Shown piece after piece: positions 38,323 through 51,102 of a stretch of 64,000 bases of DNA. The notes under the pieces were generated by a model that saw only the letters and a program-made list of their open reading frames with translations, made no database searches and was not told where the DNA came from. Both the position numbers and the translations under genes were made by a program. Each line of letters begins with the position of its first letter. The first letter of the stretch is position 1. Source of the DNA: Lates calcarifer (Eukaryota > Chordata > Actinopteri > Centropomidae); contig NC_066850.1 in NCBI RefSeq assembly GCF_001640805.2, positions 16,861,036-16,925,035 of the forward strand. Direction: 5' to 3'.

Positions 38323-40649
38323 ACCAGGGGAGGGGCAGACTGTAAACAGTCATCACTTGTTGACTTCCTGCCATCCATCAAAGCCTTGAGCTCCATGAAG
38401 TCCATGTGACCTTAGCCTCCCTCCCATGTACAGTACTCAAACCCTTATCACAGTGGTCCCAAACAAAACTTTATTTTGTTTGCATACTTCATTTCTTCAC
38501 TATTCTTCACAATAATAGCTTTGCAAAAACATCCATTATTTAAAGGCAGGATTTTCTCTACTAATACAACACCCCCGAACTCAGCAAGATTTCCAGTATT
38601 AGAACGTTGTGTGATATCAGTTTTTTCATATGTTTCCATGATCTGATTCATGCTTTACTAATAGTTTCCGTGCTGACGTACACTTGGCTGGGCAGTCGAC
38701 CATATATGTTGTTGGTGTCACGAACCAGCCACAAAGAGTTAAGTGAAGATCTGTGGTGTTGGTTCCCATCTTAAGGCTACTGGGTATGAATTCCTTTCCT
38801 TTTTAGTGAGGGGAATGTTGAGTCAGGCAGTGAGAGGGTAGGTATGACTCAGGGTTCCTGTGACTTTGGGAATAAGCAGATGTGGAAGTTAGCAGGTGAT
38901 GTCATACACAGGAGTAGATAAGGGTTTCCAGATATTTTGGGTTTTATTTTTCCCGATTTTGAGATATTAGTCGCTGAGATTTCTGTCTCCACCGTAATAC
39001 ACTGAAGGTAAATAGACTTTTTCCACTTTGTTATGCTTACTGCATTGTAAAATAAAACTACAAATCTAGCCACAAACAGGGTCCAAGCATAATGCAAGCA
39101 TTCGGATACCACAAACATGAATTGCCACATTGTCGGCAAGTAAAACTTGGACAGATGCAGATTCAAACCCTGGATCTTTGTATCCCCAGAGAAGGTGACT
39201 TACTGACTGTGTCACTGGACAGACACAGTTCTCCACACACCTCACAAGAGGAGGCAGTGACATATTCATTAAATTTTGACTTGTTGTAATAAGCCACACC
39301 CACTTCAATCAATCATTGCTACATCTTAAGCTCCAGCTGAGTCCTAAACCTACATTATGCAGTCTGAATTTCATACAAATCTATGCAACGATTATGAGAT
39401 ATGAACTTTTCATGTTTGTCCCCTACAGGTGAAGCACAGTGCTTAAGGTATGTGTCTTGAAAATGTGTTCATGAATTATTGCAAATTTTGGAAAAATTGA
39501 TTGGCTTGTATAACCAAACCAGATTGACTCAATGAAATTATCTTAAGTATAGAACTGTCCTTTCCTTCAAAGTCCTTTGTAATGATTGATCACTGGTTGC
39601 TGACGAGATGTTGAGAGAGGGTTGTGAGGAAAATGCTAAATGTGCTTTTCTGGTCACATTCACTCACTCAGTGATGACTCTGATGTGTTAAAGGAGGCCT
39701 AGAAAGCCTGTTCGTTCTTCTTGTTGTATGATGTAGACGTTTTAGAAACTGTCAGGTGCTGTCTTTGTCCCAGCCACTTCTGCATTCACTGTCTGATTCT
39801 CAATCACACTCACAGTCCCAGAGTTAAAATCACTTCATTTTCCAGCTGTAGTGAATGAAGAGGAATTTATCTGTGTGACATCAGTGAACAAACATATTGT
39901 CAGCTAACGTAAAAGGCCGACTGATACACTTGGTACTGGACTACAGGAACCCACATTCAGTGTGAACAGGCTTTGTTGTAGTAATGGCACTAATCATGCT
40001 GTCTGGTACAAAAACAGAAATTCAGGAATGTCAGATTTTATTTTTCTTATCAGAGATAAATAGTCCTTTCAAGCACCATTTGCTTAATATTAAAAATCTG
40101 TTTCAAGGTAACTGGTCTTGATCTTTCTTAATAAAATATCCAATTTAATTTCAGTTTGAGCTGACAGGAAACAAGTGGGTGGACAGCATAGTTGTTGCAA
40201 GAGAAAACTGACTTTTTATTATGGTGAATTGATTAAAGGCAGTCTTCAGTCTTTTCTGCAAAAATATGAATCTAAATGAGGGGAATAATCTTGTATTTCT
40301 ATTTAAAACTGAGCTGGACTAAAGACAGGTCACTACACAAAGTCTAAAAACTTGATGCTTGGAAATCCAAGCATTCATTTCAGGCTGCAGACTACCCTGA
40401 CAGCTTCCTGCAATAGAGAATAAGGTCTACAGCCCAAGAAGTGAGGCCTAGGACTAAAGAAGTCAGCAAAGCACTTGCCACTGCTTGTTAAGCATATGAC
40501 TTTGAGCTCACAGTACATACTGCATGAGACTGATTAATTAATCAACATTTTTATTGATAGATTTTCTCTTATCTGGACTACAGAGGATCAACCTCACACT
40601 AGAAAAGTGAGAGCAACAAAAATAGGATTTTGGAAATTGAAGGGGAAAT

Positions 40650-41113
40650 GATTTTGTGTTAGGGTGTCTTCCAGTTCATGTGCCTTTTGATGGTATTGGA
40701 AATTGTACTCACTGACACCTTGGCTTTCTTTGCAGTTTCTGAGAAGGGAGACCTACATTTTACAGGGTTATAATGGTCTATCTGTCTGCATTTCTTACTT
40801 GCCTTTTTCTCACCATCCTGACAGTAATATTCAGTACCTCTTCCAGCAGTACAGTATTGTCCTGATAATGCATCAGTGGGTATGGTAACACTGCCTTTAT
40901 ACAGACAGAAGGTCATTATTAACTGTCAAGGCTTCATTATATTGCTACAGGAAATCTGTAAATGAACCAGTTTCTTAATTCTTCTCAATTTTTTTTAACC
41001 TCTGGCAGTGTACCACTGACCTTTGTGCCATTTAAAGTTACTGGACTTGAACTGCTCCCATTTCAATAAAAACTGGAAAAATGACAGTGTTGTAAAACTT
41101 TTGAGTAGTGTAT
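40650..41113 (-). mobile_element. Tc1/mariner-like DNA transposon fragment, minus strand
   Basis: The outer end at 41070-41113 reads, on the + strand, ACTGGAAAAATGACAGTGTTGTAAAACTTTTGAGTAGTGTA, the type of terminus typical of fish Tc1/mariner-related elements. Reading inward on the minus strand, a frame at 40659-40916 contains YYCQDGEKKASKK and then FSETAKKAKVSVSTISNTIKR, which has the look of a helix-turn-helix DNA-binding segment at the start of a transposase. No catalytic part is present, so the copy is truncated. A second copy of the same family, in the other orientation, begins at 57635. The subfamily name is not determined. Confidence 0.65.
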
Positions 41114-41274
41114 ATAAACTTTCTATTTTCTTTTTAACTCTATCTTGACTTTTTTAAAATCTCATTGCTTGAACGTGGATTAGTAGATTGCGTTTTGGAG
41201 TGGCCTGAATAATATACTATTTTCAAGAAATCATCTGTTGTTTGGTTGATACAGTGATATATTTTTAATGTAGG

Positions 41275-41293
41275 TTTTTTTTTTTTTTTTTTT
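41275..41293. repeat. Poly-T tract
   Basis: Run of about 19 T residues. Confidence 0.9.
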
Positions 41294-41589
41294 GGAAACT
41301 GCAATATTAGCTATCACAAATGTCTTTCTGTTATCAGTTTCCAAAGCTGTTTCAGTGTGGATTTTATCATATTGTCAAACTGCGGTATATTGATTGGCAT
41401 CTCTTACCGCCTGCTGTGTAAAGCTGTCAGTCAAAGCTTGAGGGATTCTAATGATTGTGAGTGATGATGAAACTGAGTAGAGTAGAAATGAAGTTAAGAG
41501 TATAACAGATCTCCTCCTGGTTGTCCATGAGCTTGAGGCCTGATGAAGCTGGAACTGAATCATCATCGAAGAGATTAGTCTGAGCACTC

Positions 41590-41845
41590 TAACCATGAAG
41601 AGACAGATACATACATGACCTGTTCTAACCCATCCCACAGATGCTGGATCAGATTGGGAGTTTGGAGGCCAGGTCAACACCTTGGGCTCTTTCTCTGCCA
41701 TTTCTGAGCAGTGTTTGTGGTGTGGTGGGAGCACTGTCCTGCTGGAGGAGGCCCCTGACATTGGGGAGTGTCATTGCTATGGGGGTGTGTGCTTAGTCTA
41801 CAACACTGTTTAGGTGGGTGGTACGTGTCAAAGTAACATTGTGTT
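41590..41845. repeat. Interspersed fish repeat, class uncertain
   Basis: It contains GACCTGTTCTAACCCATCCCACAGATGCTGGATCAGATTGGGA, GTTTGGAGGCCAGGTCAACACCTTGGGCTCTTT, ACTGTCCTGCTGGAGGAGGCC and GTGTCATTGCTATGG, ending with TTTAGGTGGGTGGTACGTGTCAAAGTAACAT. I recognise this order from a dispersed element present in several fish genomes. The related unit may start as early as 41380. No complete protein frame survives and I cannot assign a superfamily with confidence. Confidence 0.55.
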
Positions 41846-41873
41846 GTAATGAAATCATCAATGCTATTCACGT

Positions 41874-41900
41874 ATACACACACACACAGACACACACATA
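41874..41900. repeat. (CA)n microsatellite
   Basis: Short CA run interrupted by AG and AT. Confidence 0.85.
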
Positions 41901-43074
41901 TGCACAGAGAAAATAATTTCCCCAAGTTCTTGTTGAGCTTTGTTTAATGAAGTGCTAACGTTGCTAATCACCTGTATCTCCACTTCTCTGCTCTGTTTGC
42001 ATTGTTCATTTAAATCCCAATTAGGCTGCAGCACTTTAGTTTTGTGCAAGATGATAACAACCCAACACACTCTCTTGCACACACATACCCAGAAAGAAGT
42101 AGTGTGTGTCCATGTTTAGGCTGAGTCTGCCCTTGTTTATGTGTGTGTGTGTTGGCTGATGTGTGGGTGGCCCAGTGTGAAGTGCATCTCTACCCTCTCC
42201 CACTGTTAAGGTAAGATTAGCGACAAATTAATCCTCCTCCAGCAGACCATAATCCTTTGCTGATAGATGGCGGCAGATGTTGTGCACGATTGCAGGCCCG
42301 TAGTGAGCATGTGCAAGAGTGAGCCTGCTGTTTATAGGGTGCTTGTGTATAATCAAACTCTGGGAAAATATAGTGCTGAGTAATATTTACTGACTGCAGT
42401 GTGTTTTGCATTAGGTAACTTCTTGAAGCTTGACGACTGAATTGAAGCAACAACTCAAAAACAGGCATTATGAGGTTCACCAAATGGGTATTTACTTCAC
42501 TGTGAGATGTTTAGAGACATTTATTTTGTACAATCCCTGTTTGTCTCGCTCTGTCTGTGATATTTTGGACTTACTAGATGTGAAAGATGAAACTAAAAAC
42601 TCTTCATTTTGTCTCCAACTCACACACTTAAACCAGCATTAATTGATGTTTGGCCACGTGGAGACAACTGAAAAAGCACAACACTGGTCAACTGTACTTA
42701 GGTATACTGTGGCTATACGCACACAGTTTTCCTGTTTAATGAGGGTTTACTCACTGCTCACTGTCAGTTTGACCTCCAAATACAGTGGTATATATAATCT
42801 GGATAAACTGTTTTTTTAACAACCTGACTGCTTGTGTTTACCCTGTCTGACATTATCATAGCAGTTTACCTTATTCACAGCTTCACAGTCATATCCAGTC
42901 ATATTTATGCAAGTGCACAGCATGATCATTATTACATAAACGTAAGTGTCTCTGTGAGAAGTCATTAAAACCCAAGTTGAAATAAACCAGAATTATCTCA
43001 GTTTTACTTTTTAATGACTATCCTTGTTTTCTTCTACTCTGGCCTTTTAGAGAATTCCTCTGTGTAATTTCTGT
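41901..43074. other. Non-coding stretch, no gene seen
   Basis: The segment at 42210-42425 has low repeat content and several homeodomain-type TTAAT/TAATA words, and could be a conserved non-coding element. No exon is visible. Confidence 0.45.
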
Positions 43075-44050
43075 CCATACATTTTCATCCGCTTATTCAG
43101 GGTTGTTTGCGGTGGCAGTAGGCTAAGCAAGGTATTCCAAATAGCCCTCTCCCCAGCAATGCTTTTCAGCTCCTTCTGGGCGATCCCAAGGTGTTCCCAG
43201 GCCAGATGGGATATGTAATCCCTCCAGTGAGTTCTGGGGCTACCCTGGGGATCTCCTCCCGGTTGGACGTGCCTGGAAAACCTAATCAGATACCTGAATG
43301 AGTGAATGAGCAGTGGCTCTATTCTGAGCTCTTTACCCTATCTCTAAGACTAAGCCCAGACCCCTTACAAAGGAAACTCATTTTAGCCCCTTGTACCCAT
43401 GATCTCATTCTTTTGATCGCTGCCCAAAGCTCATGACCAGGTGAGGGTTGAAATGTAGAACAACTGGTAAATCAAGAGCTTTGCCTTCTGGCTCAGCTCA
43501 CCCTTCACCACAACAGTTCAGTACATCATCTGCATTACTGCTGAAACCACGCTAATCTGCCTGTCAATCTCCTGCTCCATCCTACCCTCACCTGTGAACA
43601 AGACCCAGAGATACTTGAACTCCTTCACTTGGGGCAGACACTCACCGCCAACCAAGAGGGAACAATCGACCTTTTTCCAGCAGAGAACCATGGCCTCAGA
43701 CCTGGAGGTGCTCTCATGCCAACTGCTTCAGACTTGGCTGCAGACCCAGTGTGCGCTGAAGGTCTTGATGAAGCCAAGAGAATCACATCGTCTGCAAAGA
43801 ACAGTGACACATTTCTGAGATTCCAACCAGACACTCTCCTCACCTCAGCTGCACCTTGAGGTGTTGGTCATGAATATCACAAACAGGATCAGAGACAAGG
43901 GCAACCTTGTCTGAGTCCAACAGCCACTGAGGGCATGTTTGACTTTGTGCCGAGAATGCAGACACAGCTCTGTGTTCCACAGTGTTCCACAGCCAGGATA
44001 GAATATGCATTGCTCCCCCTGAATCCAAGATTCAACAATCTGTGTAATTT
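43075..44050 (-). mobile_element. Degraded LINE (non-LTR retrotransposon), minus strand
   Basis: On the minus strand, 43768-43799 translates to FADDVILLASS, the reverse-transcriptase catalytic box (F/Y-A-D-D). The following sequence on that strand, down to about 43075, keeps the nucleotide wording of the C-terminal part of a widespread fish LINE. Recognisable + strand pieces are CTCATTTTAGCCCCTTGTACCCATGATCTC, CAAGAGCTTTGCCTTCTGGCTCAGCTC and GGCGATCCCAAGGTGTTCCCAGGCCAG. The start of the copy, at about 44050, lies upstream of the catalytic box. Many stops and frameshifts break the frame, so it is an old, inactive 5'-truncated copy. Confidence 0.85.
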
Positions 44051-45052
44051 TCAAAACTTAATTCAGGTGATAAAATAACAAACAATAAACACACAGGATG
44101 GTCATACTTTACTTCTTTATATTAAGAAATACATGTTAATGTATAAATATATAAAAGATAATTTAAGAAGAGATGCACAGTACACATGGCACACACTTTA
44201 TTCTGATCCCTCTAATGTTTGTCTGTGCTCATGAGCCCTGGTTTCCTACAATCTTGTTTCCTGGCAGAGGCAGCTTTGGATAGCGCTCTCACTGGGATGT
44301 CACTGTTTTGTCCTTTTTCCATTTAAAGCTAACAGATATTTTGTTGGATGTTTTAAGTGAATTGTGAAATTAGTCTGTTTCTGACCTTCCTGGGCACAAT
44401 GCAGCTTAATTCACAGGGACTGTGCAGCGTTGGGAGCATTAAGTTTTACTAGGAAGCGCTTTAAGTGTCCTCTCTGGTTCTTAGTGGATGACAGAGGGGG
44501 TCTGTTTGTTGTATTGAGCTGAAAGCTTCTCAGCTTCTCTCCACCTGCTTTTAAAAAGACTAATGAAGTTGTAATCAAAGCATTTCAGAGCATTTTCTGT
44601 AACAGGATGATGGTAAAAAGGCAGGAGGAGGAGGAGGGGTGGAGGAATGTAAGCATGACAGTATCCCTGCTATGGATGATGAAAGAGAGTTTGAAAGCTG
44701 AATAGAGTGTATGCTGTTTTCTGTGCTGCGTGTGGATGTTTGTGCAGCATACAGAGCATCTCTTACCTTCTGGGTACATACCAGAGCCTGACTGGGCTGC
44801 TGGTGTTTGGGCTGGCAAGGACATGCCTCAGAGCATTAAAGCCAGAAGAGGGGGGAGGGAGGCAAGGTGGAGGGAGTGAGGCAGAGGGAGAAAACGCTAA
44901 ATGGAGTTCTTTTAAGTTATGTTTCAATTACTCAGAATGACATGTTAGTGTTGATAGTAAATCTTATTAAAAAAAAAAATCACCCAAAACTAAATTGTCT
45001 TCACTTTTTGTAAACTAAATCCTGCAATAAGTGATGAAGTCCAATTTTCACC

Positions 45053-45067
45053 TTTTTTTTTTTTTTT
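45053..45067. repeat. Poly-T tract
   Basis: Run of about 15 T residues. Confidence 0.85.
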
Positions 45068-46256
45068 AGCTCCGTCTTTGGTCTCTATCCGGCTTCTGAA
45101 GGAAATGATATCCAGGTAGCAGGCAGCGGCTCTGATCTGATGCAGCCTAAAATGATGAAAGAGCAGTGAGAATGAACCAGACCAGTTACGTTTTTGTACA
45201 GACAGATAAACAATGAGCTGAAACTCACTATGAAGCTCAGTAAAAGGGAGTTGCAGATGCAACTGATAATTGTGTGCTTAGTTTTTCGGCAGCACAGTTG
45301 TCTGTGCCTAACTGGTCAACACTGAAAGTTGAAATTTGTCCTGAATGGCACCTGCCATTCTCCCCCACATGATCCCATCATGCTCCTGTGGGTGGCTTCT
45401 TGTAGAAGGATGAAAGCGAGGCAGTAGCTTTACTGAGCTTTGCATGATCTGTCTGTCCCAGACTGCAGGGAAGTCTGAAAAGATCCAGCCTCGCTCTACA
45501 AATACACATTCAGTTTTTCCACTAGACATTAGGGATTCTAGCTAGCTACTGAAGATTAAAAAAGGAATGTAAGAGAGTGTATTTGTATAATCAGCTGGAG
45601 TGCTGATAATCAGCTGATCACACTCTGCTGTGGTGGCTGAAACTATTTTTTCCCACCCCTCCTCTACCCTGGCTTCCTCTCTTTGCTAAAATGTTGGATT
45701 TTCTGGCTCCAGTAACTTTCTGTGGAAGTGAAAGGGCACTGGTGTTCAATTTCTGCACCAGTGTTTCTCTGCAAAAGACACATGGTCTTGCATTATTGAC
45801 CACGCTCTGCTAGCTGTAGCATAAAAAATGTAGCATGTTCATGAGAATGGGTACAGAGCTAACTTTCAAAGTAGACAGTTCACAACACTGGCCTCATACT
45901 CACTGAAATTCCTGAACCTATTGGCACATCATCATGACTGTGAATTTGGGTGTACATGTACTTTGCAGTGGTGCACTTTTAGTATCTGTCAGCACTGATG
46001 AAATGAAAACGTTCTGTTTTCCCATGACCTTACCTGGTTCCAGCACTGTGGAATCTGGCCAGTTGGTGCAGGTGAGAGGATGGTGAAAGGCAGTGGTTTC
46101 CATGGTTACAGCTCAGTTCCCACCAACCCATGAGCCAGGTGTTGGCAAGGGACTTTTTGGTGACCTTAGGTTCCTGTTGATTGGGTGGGTGTATACTGGC
46201 TATACACAAAAGCTGTGTAAGCTGGTTTTCAGCTTTGGTGTATAGGTCCCAGTGCC

Positions 46257-46306
46257 GTGTGTGTGTGTGTGTGTGTGTTTGTGGGATTTTTTTTCGGGGG
46301 GGGGGG
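46257..46306. repeat. Compound (TG)n, poly-T and poly-G tract
   Basis: A TG run at 46257-46278 is followed by eight T and then eleven G residues at 46296-46306. The poly-G run is a candidate for assembly or sequencing error as well as a natural low-complexity tract. Confidence 0.9.
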
Positions 46307-46858
46307 TTATTTTGCAGTCTGTAATGATGCCACTAATACCACAGTAGCAGTCATGAATTGAATGCATTTCACTGACAGTGAATCTTGGTGATTTAGGGTT
46401 TATTCCTCCCATCAATACCCAAGCTTTCAGCCTGATTTATTTTGGTGTCCATCATCATTAGGGGTAGGCTCTGTGTCCCATCAGTGCCAAATCCAGTCAC
46501 ACACACACCCACTCACACCAGGAACGAATCCTCATCACCTTGAGCTCCACTTCAAACCTGCAACCACAATAGTCACCAGCGTTCTGCTGATTCAGCCTGC
46601 TGGGAATGGAAGTGTGTACATGCGTGTATATGCTTTCTGAGTGAGCGAGACTAAAAAGCAAATATTCCATGATTGTATTATTGCAGTGAGAGCTCTCGTC
46701 CTTCTGAGAATACAGTAATTGCCTGTGTTCATCGTCCGCAGTAGGACGGAGAGCTGAACTGCATTATTAAAGACCAGCTATAGCAACAAGGTTATCAATC
46801 ACACTGTTTTGTGTATGCGTGCATGTTTGTGTGTATTGGGTTAATTGTGTATGTACAG

Positions 46859-46860
<2 letters not shown>

Positions 46861-46892
<32 letters not shown>
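46861..46892. repeat. (GT)n microsatellite
   Basis: Perfect run of 16 GT units. Confidence 0.95.
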
Positions 46893-46893
<1 letters not shown>

Positions 46894-49316
46894 GGGTGTG
46901 TATAGGCATCTCTTCCCTCCCTCTATCCTCCCCTTGGCGTTTGAAGGTCATGGCTGTCTGTTGGGGCTCGTTACACTAACAAGCACTCAGCTCGCTCCCC
47001 AGGGCTCTGTCAGTGGATCTGGTTCAGGCCAACAGAGGGATTACAGTTCACATACAGGGATATTAGGTATATCTGTGGTCAGCGCCAACCTCAACACACT
47101 CCATTCTTCAATTTTTAATCTGGATTTTTTTTTTTTTAAATCAACATCCTGCTGAGAAATGTGAATCCTCTTCTTTGCTTTGATATTCTTCTGATGTCTG
47201 AGGATGTGAGTAAGAGAAGACGAGTCCTTTGACCAGGCTTTAATACATAAGAAATAGTAGATGAAAATCCAGACAATCACAAACAGCATCCTCATAATGC
47301 TGATATTGTGAATACTGGCTAGAAAGAAGAAACATATTTATATGTTTGCAGTCAAAAGATTTGTAAATGTCATGACATTATTGGCTTTAAAGAAGCACAA
47401 AAGTTTGCTGGAACCACCAAATATGTGCCGGTTCTTCTTGATTAATCAATCCACAAAATTGCTGTCAGTAAATTATTTGATTGAATTATTGCATTTATTC
47501 ATCAATGTTTTGAGTAATCTGTTCCAAACTGCTCAAAGGGGTAAGGTCACTAATTGAGACAGCATAATTTTGTTCATATTGTCATATCATCTTAATTACT
47601 TTTGATATGAATACTAACATGCACTGTAATTTGACGGAGTTTAATGATGGAAATGTACTGCTGAGAAATGTATCCATTAGTGTGAATATGCATCATCTGT
47701 GCGTTATCTTTCCTGATGGCAATAACACATGTTCATCCATGAACATGAGGGAGATGACGTATGGAACAAACTGACATTAAATCCTTGGCTGTCTCCTTAG
47801 TGGTTCATTTTCTTTTCCTGTCGATTCTGTGCCGTCCTTCAGCACTTTTCCATCCAGAGTAATTGGAGAGAGTGTGTTGGCGGGGGTGGAGTGTTGTGCT
47901 GGCTGCTCCCACCGAGCCACTGCCAGCAGCTACTGCTCTGTATCGAGTTGTGTAAAGAGCTGAGATCCAGCCAAACAAACGCTGAACTGTGGCTTTGCCC
48001 TTGGCATATAGTCACTGCTCTCATTATTTATCCTTTTAGCTTTTTGCCTCCTACTCGCAGCAGTTGGTCGTTTTAAAGTGATGGTTCCCAAAGTGACATC
48101 CTTGAGGAGGTGTCCAGGGGGTCCACAGCAAAACAAGGGGTATAGCAAGATTTCACTCTTGCATCAGTCACAAGAATTTAGCACAGTGAAGGTGATTATA
48201 TGACTTTTCTCTCTTAGAAAAAGACAATAAAAGTCTTATGGAGTGGGCTCTCCGGGTGACAAAACCCTATGAAAGCAGCTATGTGAGGGTTCTTCTTAGG
48301 GTTAAAGATACTGAAAGCTGCGAAGAGGAAAGGGGACACAGGCCAAAACCAAATGAAAACCATTGCATACTATGTTTGGACACACCTTGTCCATATATCA
48401 CCACAATAAGTATGTCCAAAAAAATCACAACTCAGTCTTCCTTTTAAAAGGCATGAAATGAAAAGTTGAATTCACAAAAAATGAAATACACTCTTGTTCA
48501 ACTTCATACACTCTGGTTTTGCTTATATAGCATTACATGGTCTGGTGTGACCATTAGGTCATGGTGGCTAAGGTTGTTACTATTAGCTAACTTTATACTG
48601 CTGTGTAAATGTCTCTTTCCTATTACTGTTTTACTACATCTTAGCATGTCACATGTTGACATTTTAGCACATGAGGCATGTTGCACCTGGGCACCTCCTA
48701 AATCTCAACTAGACATTGCAAAGACGTGAGCATCGAGCACACTGATTTGTCAAACCACCCCGTCAAAGAATGTTGGAAAGGGAAAACAAAAGCAAATGTA
48801 AACACAAACTACACACAAATACAATGTAAACATACATTTTATAAGATAAAGAGTATGGTCTAGACCTTAAACAGCCACACTAGTGATCCAGCACATGTTC
48901 GACTGCAGCCGTGACTCTGTCTTTTGCCAGGCCTGCACGGCCAGCAGACTTTACACTGAGATAACATCACATGCATAAAATAGCTTTTCAAGGGTGTTGG
49001 AATGTTGTGAAACTATTAACTCTTCGTGTTTTAAAAATAACATACACAAAGAGTTATAAATGACCTTGTTTGCAGTGTCAAGTCCACATGGAATTTTTCT
49101 GTTGCAGTACCAGAGTTGGCCACTGGGATAAATTGGCACAAATACGCAGCTCAATTCATTTGTGCCTCATTCTCAGTCACGCTTTCTAAAGCAACTGATA
49201 CCAGCAACTGAATCATGGGAAATAAAAGTGACTTTGGTGTGTCCATTAACATTGTTTGATTGGGTTGGCTGGTTTGAACGTGCTTAGTTCTTATTGTGGT
49301 CTCATCTGTTTTGCAG

Positions 49317-49402
49317 TCATGCGCAGGAACCCCTTCATGGTGGATGGCTGCTGTAGGAAAGGATCCCGCAATGCCCTGCAGGAGCTCTACAACCCCACAC
49401 AG
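49317..49402 (+). CDS. Internal or first coding exon of an unidentified gene
   Basis: The segment is preceded by a pyrimidine-rich acceptor (TGTGGTCTCATCTGTTTTGCAG, ending at 49316) and followed by the donor GTAGGAGG. It is 86 bases long: two bases (TC), then 28 sense codons in one open frame ending exactly at the donor. The frame starts [15 protein letters not shown] and ends [10 protein letters not shown], with a Cys-Cys pair flanked by basic residues. An ATG lies two bases after the acceptor, so this may be an internal exon entered in phase 2, or the first coding exon of a transcript with a spliced 5' leader. It leaves in phase 0. The residue mix looks coding rather than random, and GC content rises relative to both flanks. 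I do not recognise the protein and assign no function. No adjoining exon could be tied to it with certainty. Confidence 0.68.
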
Positions 49403-51086
49403 GTAGGAGGTTAACATGGTCACACAACCACTCTCTCTCTATGTATCTGTCTCTCTCAACCCTCATCTGTTCCTGTCTGTGCTGTTCTCCTCACCCATCT
49501 GTCAGAGGTCTGACCCAACAAGGCCCTCTGAGGCCGGACCCCAGCTGGCTACAGTTTAGTAGTTTCTTTGTATGCCTGCTTGTGTGCAAACTGTTTTTAG
49601 CTTTCTCTCCAGTCTCTGCTGACCGCATGATGCGTGTCAGCGCCTAGATGTAAACCTGGAAGTGACAGCAATCTGAGTGATCCCCCTTCACACTGACTGT
49701 TCCTACTACAGGGGGACAGCCTTAGCATAATGACTGTCCATCTTGTGTAGTCAGAGAACGTTCCAGCTCTGAGGTGATGCAGCCATCTTCAGTCTTTCAG
49801 GGATAAGAGTGGACAACAAGGGACAAAAAGTGAAGGAGGTTTTGCTGAGGTTCAAGAACTCACCCACCTCTCTCTCAAGGACAGACAGGATGGAAGAAAG
49901 TACTGAAACAAAGTGTTAAGCATCAGCGGTATTATATTATATTATAATATTTTTCACTTGTCTCCATGAAGAGCAGGACTATTATTGCGCTGTCAGTGTC
50001 TGTTTCAATCAGTGAAGCCTCACTTCATTTAACAGTTCACAATTTGGATATAAAGAGCTTCACGAGATGGCAGCCATCTGAGAACATGACACCTATTGTA
50101 ACTACATGATTGCCTGAACAAAAATTACAGCGTAATATGGGTTTCAGCTTTAATAGTTCATCATTGGTCAGTTTACAGTGAGTAGAGATAGTGGGAGGAT
50201 GGCAGAATGAGATGGTGGTAGTAGCAAAAGTCACCCGTAAATTTGAGTCCATTCAATCTCAGTGTGGGAAGGTGGGGGTGTTTGGATGCATTGCTTTTAT
50301 TATTTATTATCATTATATTGATTTATAAAAATCGTAATCATACAATTGCTGAGATTTAACATAAACACTGCAATGTCACTAACAATAGGTCCATAGGGGC
50401 AACAAACACAAGCAGTCAGAGAACATACAGGCTGTAATTAAGATGACACTTTAGTCAGATAAGCTACCACTTAACTGGAAGGTAAAGAGACAGTGGGTGC
50501 ACACTGATGTCACTAATATGCCTTAATTGTGTGTGCACACAGCTGCAGCAGATATAGTGGGGAGGGGTATAAGAAGGATTCAGATCCAGTACTTAGGTTT
50601 ACATTGGAAAAATGCTCATTTACAAGTTGTCCTGCATTTGAAATGTTAGTTCAGTAAATGGTGTGTATAATCAGCAATATGCAGGTAGTATTGTGGAGGG
50701 GAAGAGACTGAAACACAATACCGGTACATGTGTTTGAGTGCAGTCTATCAGTAGAGTGGTACAGGGGCTGAGGAGAAGAGTGAGACAGGAGGACACTGCT
50801 GGAGGTGATGCTATCACAGTGATGGATTGGATAGTTTCTGCTCCTCTTCTGTTCTGTCATCACTGTCCCCCTCACTATCTATCATGCACTGTCCGCCTGC
50901 CTCTTTCTTCTGCAAGTAACCCTGGCCTGTCTCTTTCCTCACACCTCCAACTGTCCTTTATTCCCTCCGCTCCGCCTCTTCTACCCTTTGCTGTCTCAAG
51001 CTAGCTTCCCCCTCTTCTTCACATTTGCTGTCTGCTGGTTTCTTTTTCTTTGGTGGCCAATAATCACTGTGAACCTAGGTTGAATG

Positions 51087-51102
51087 TTTTTTTTTTTTTT
51101 TT
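51087..51102. repeat. Poly-T tract
   Basis: Run of about 16 T residues. Confidence 0.87.

Larger units (their letters stand above)
36861..40649. other. Non-coding stretch, no gene seen
   Basis: It contains an imperfect CTGTCTGC tandem at 37692-37793 and TG microsatellites at 37964-37995 and 38287-38322. The 160-codon minus frame at 37892-38374 is long only because it crosses two TG/CA tracts. Sequence near 39150-39190 faintly resembles the reverse of a tRNA-headed SINE but is too decayed to call. Confidence 0.5.
44051..49316. other. Non-coding stretch, no gene seen
   Basis: It lies between the LINE and the exon. It holds poly-T at 45053-45067, a TG/poly-T/poly-G compound at 46257-46306, a TG microsatellite at 46861-46892 and a poly-T near 47128. 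If the exon at 49317 belongs to a + strand gene, this is the 3' part of its upstream intron. No further exon was seen in it. Confidence 0.5.

Noticed and set aside
37892..38374. 160-codon minus-strand open frame
   Set aside because: Its length comes from two TG/CA microsatellites that lack stop codons in these frames (HTHTHT runs). The rest has no domain.
39060..39200. Possible reversed tRNA-headed SINE (GATTCAAACCCTGGATC)
   Set aside because: Only the B-box-like phrase matches. The rest does not follow any element I know.
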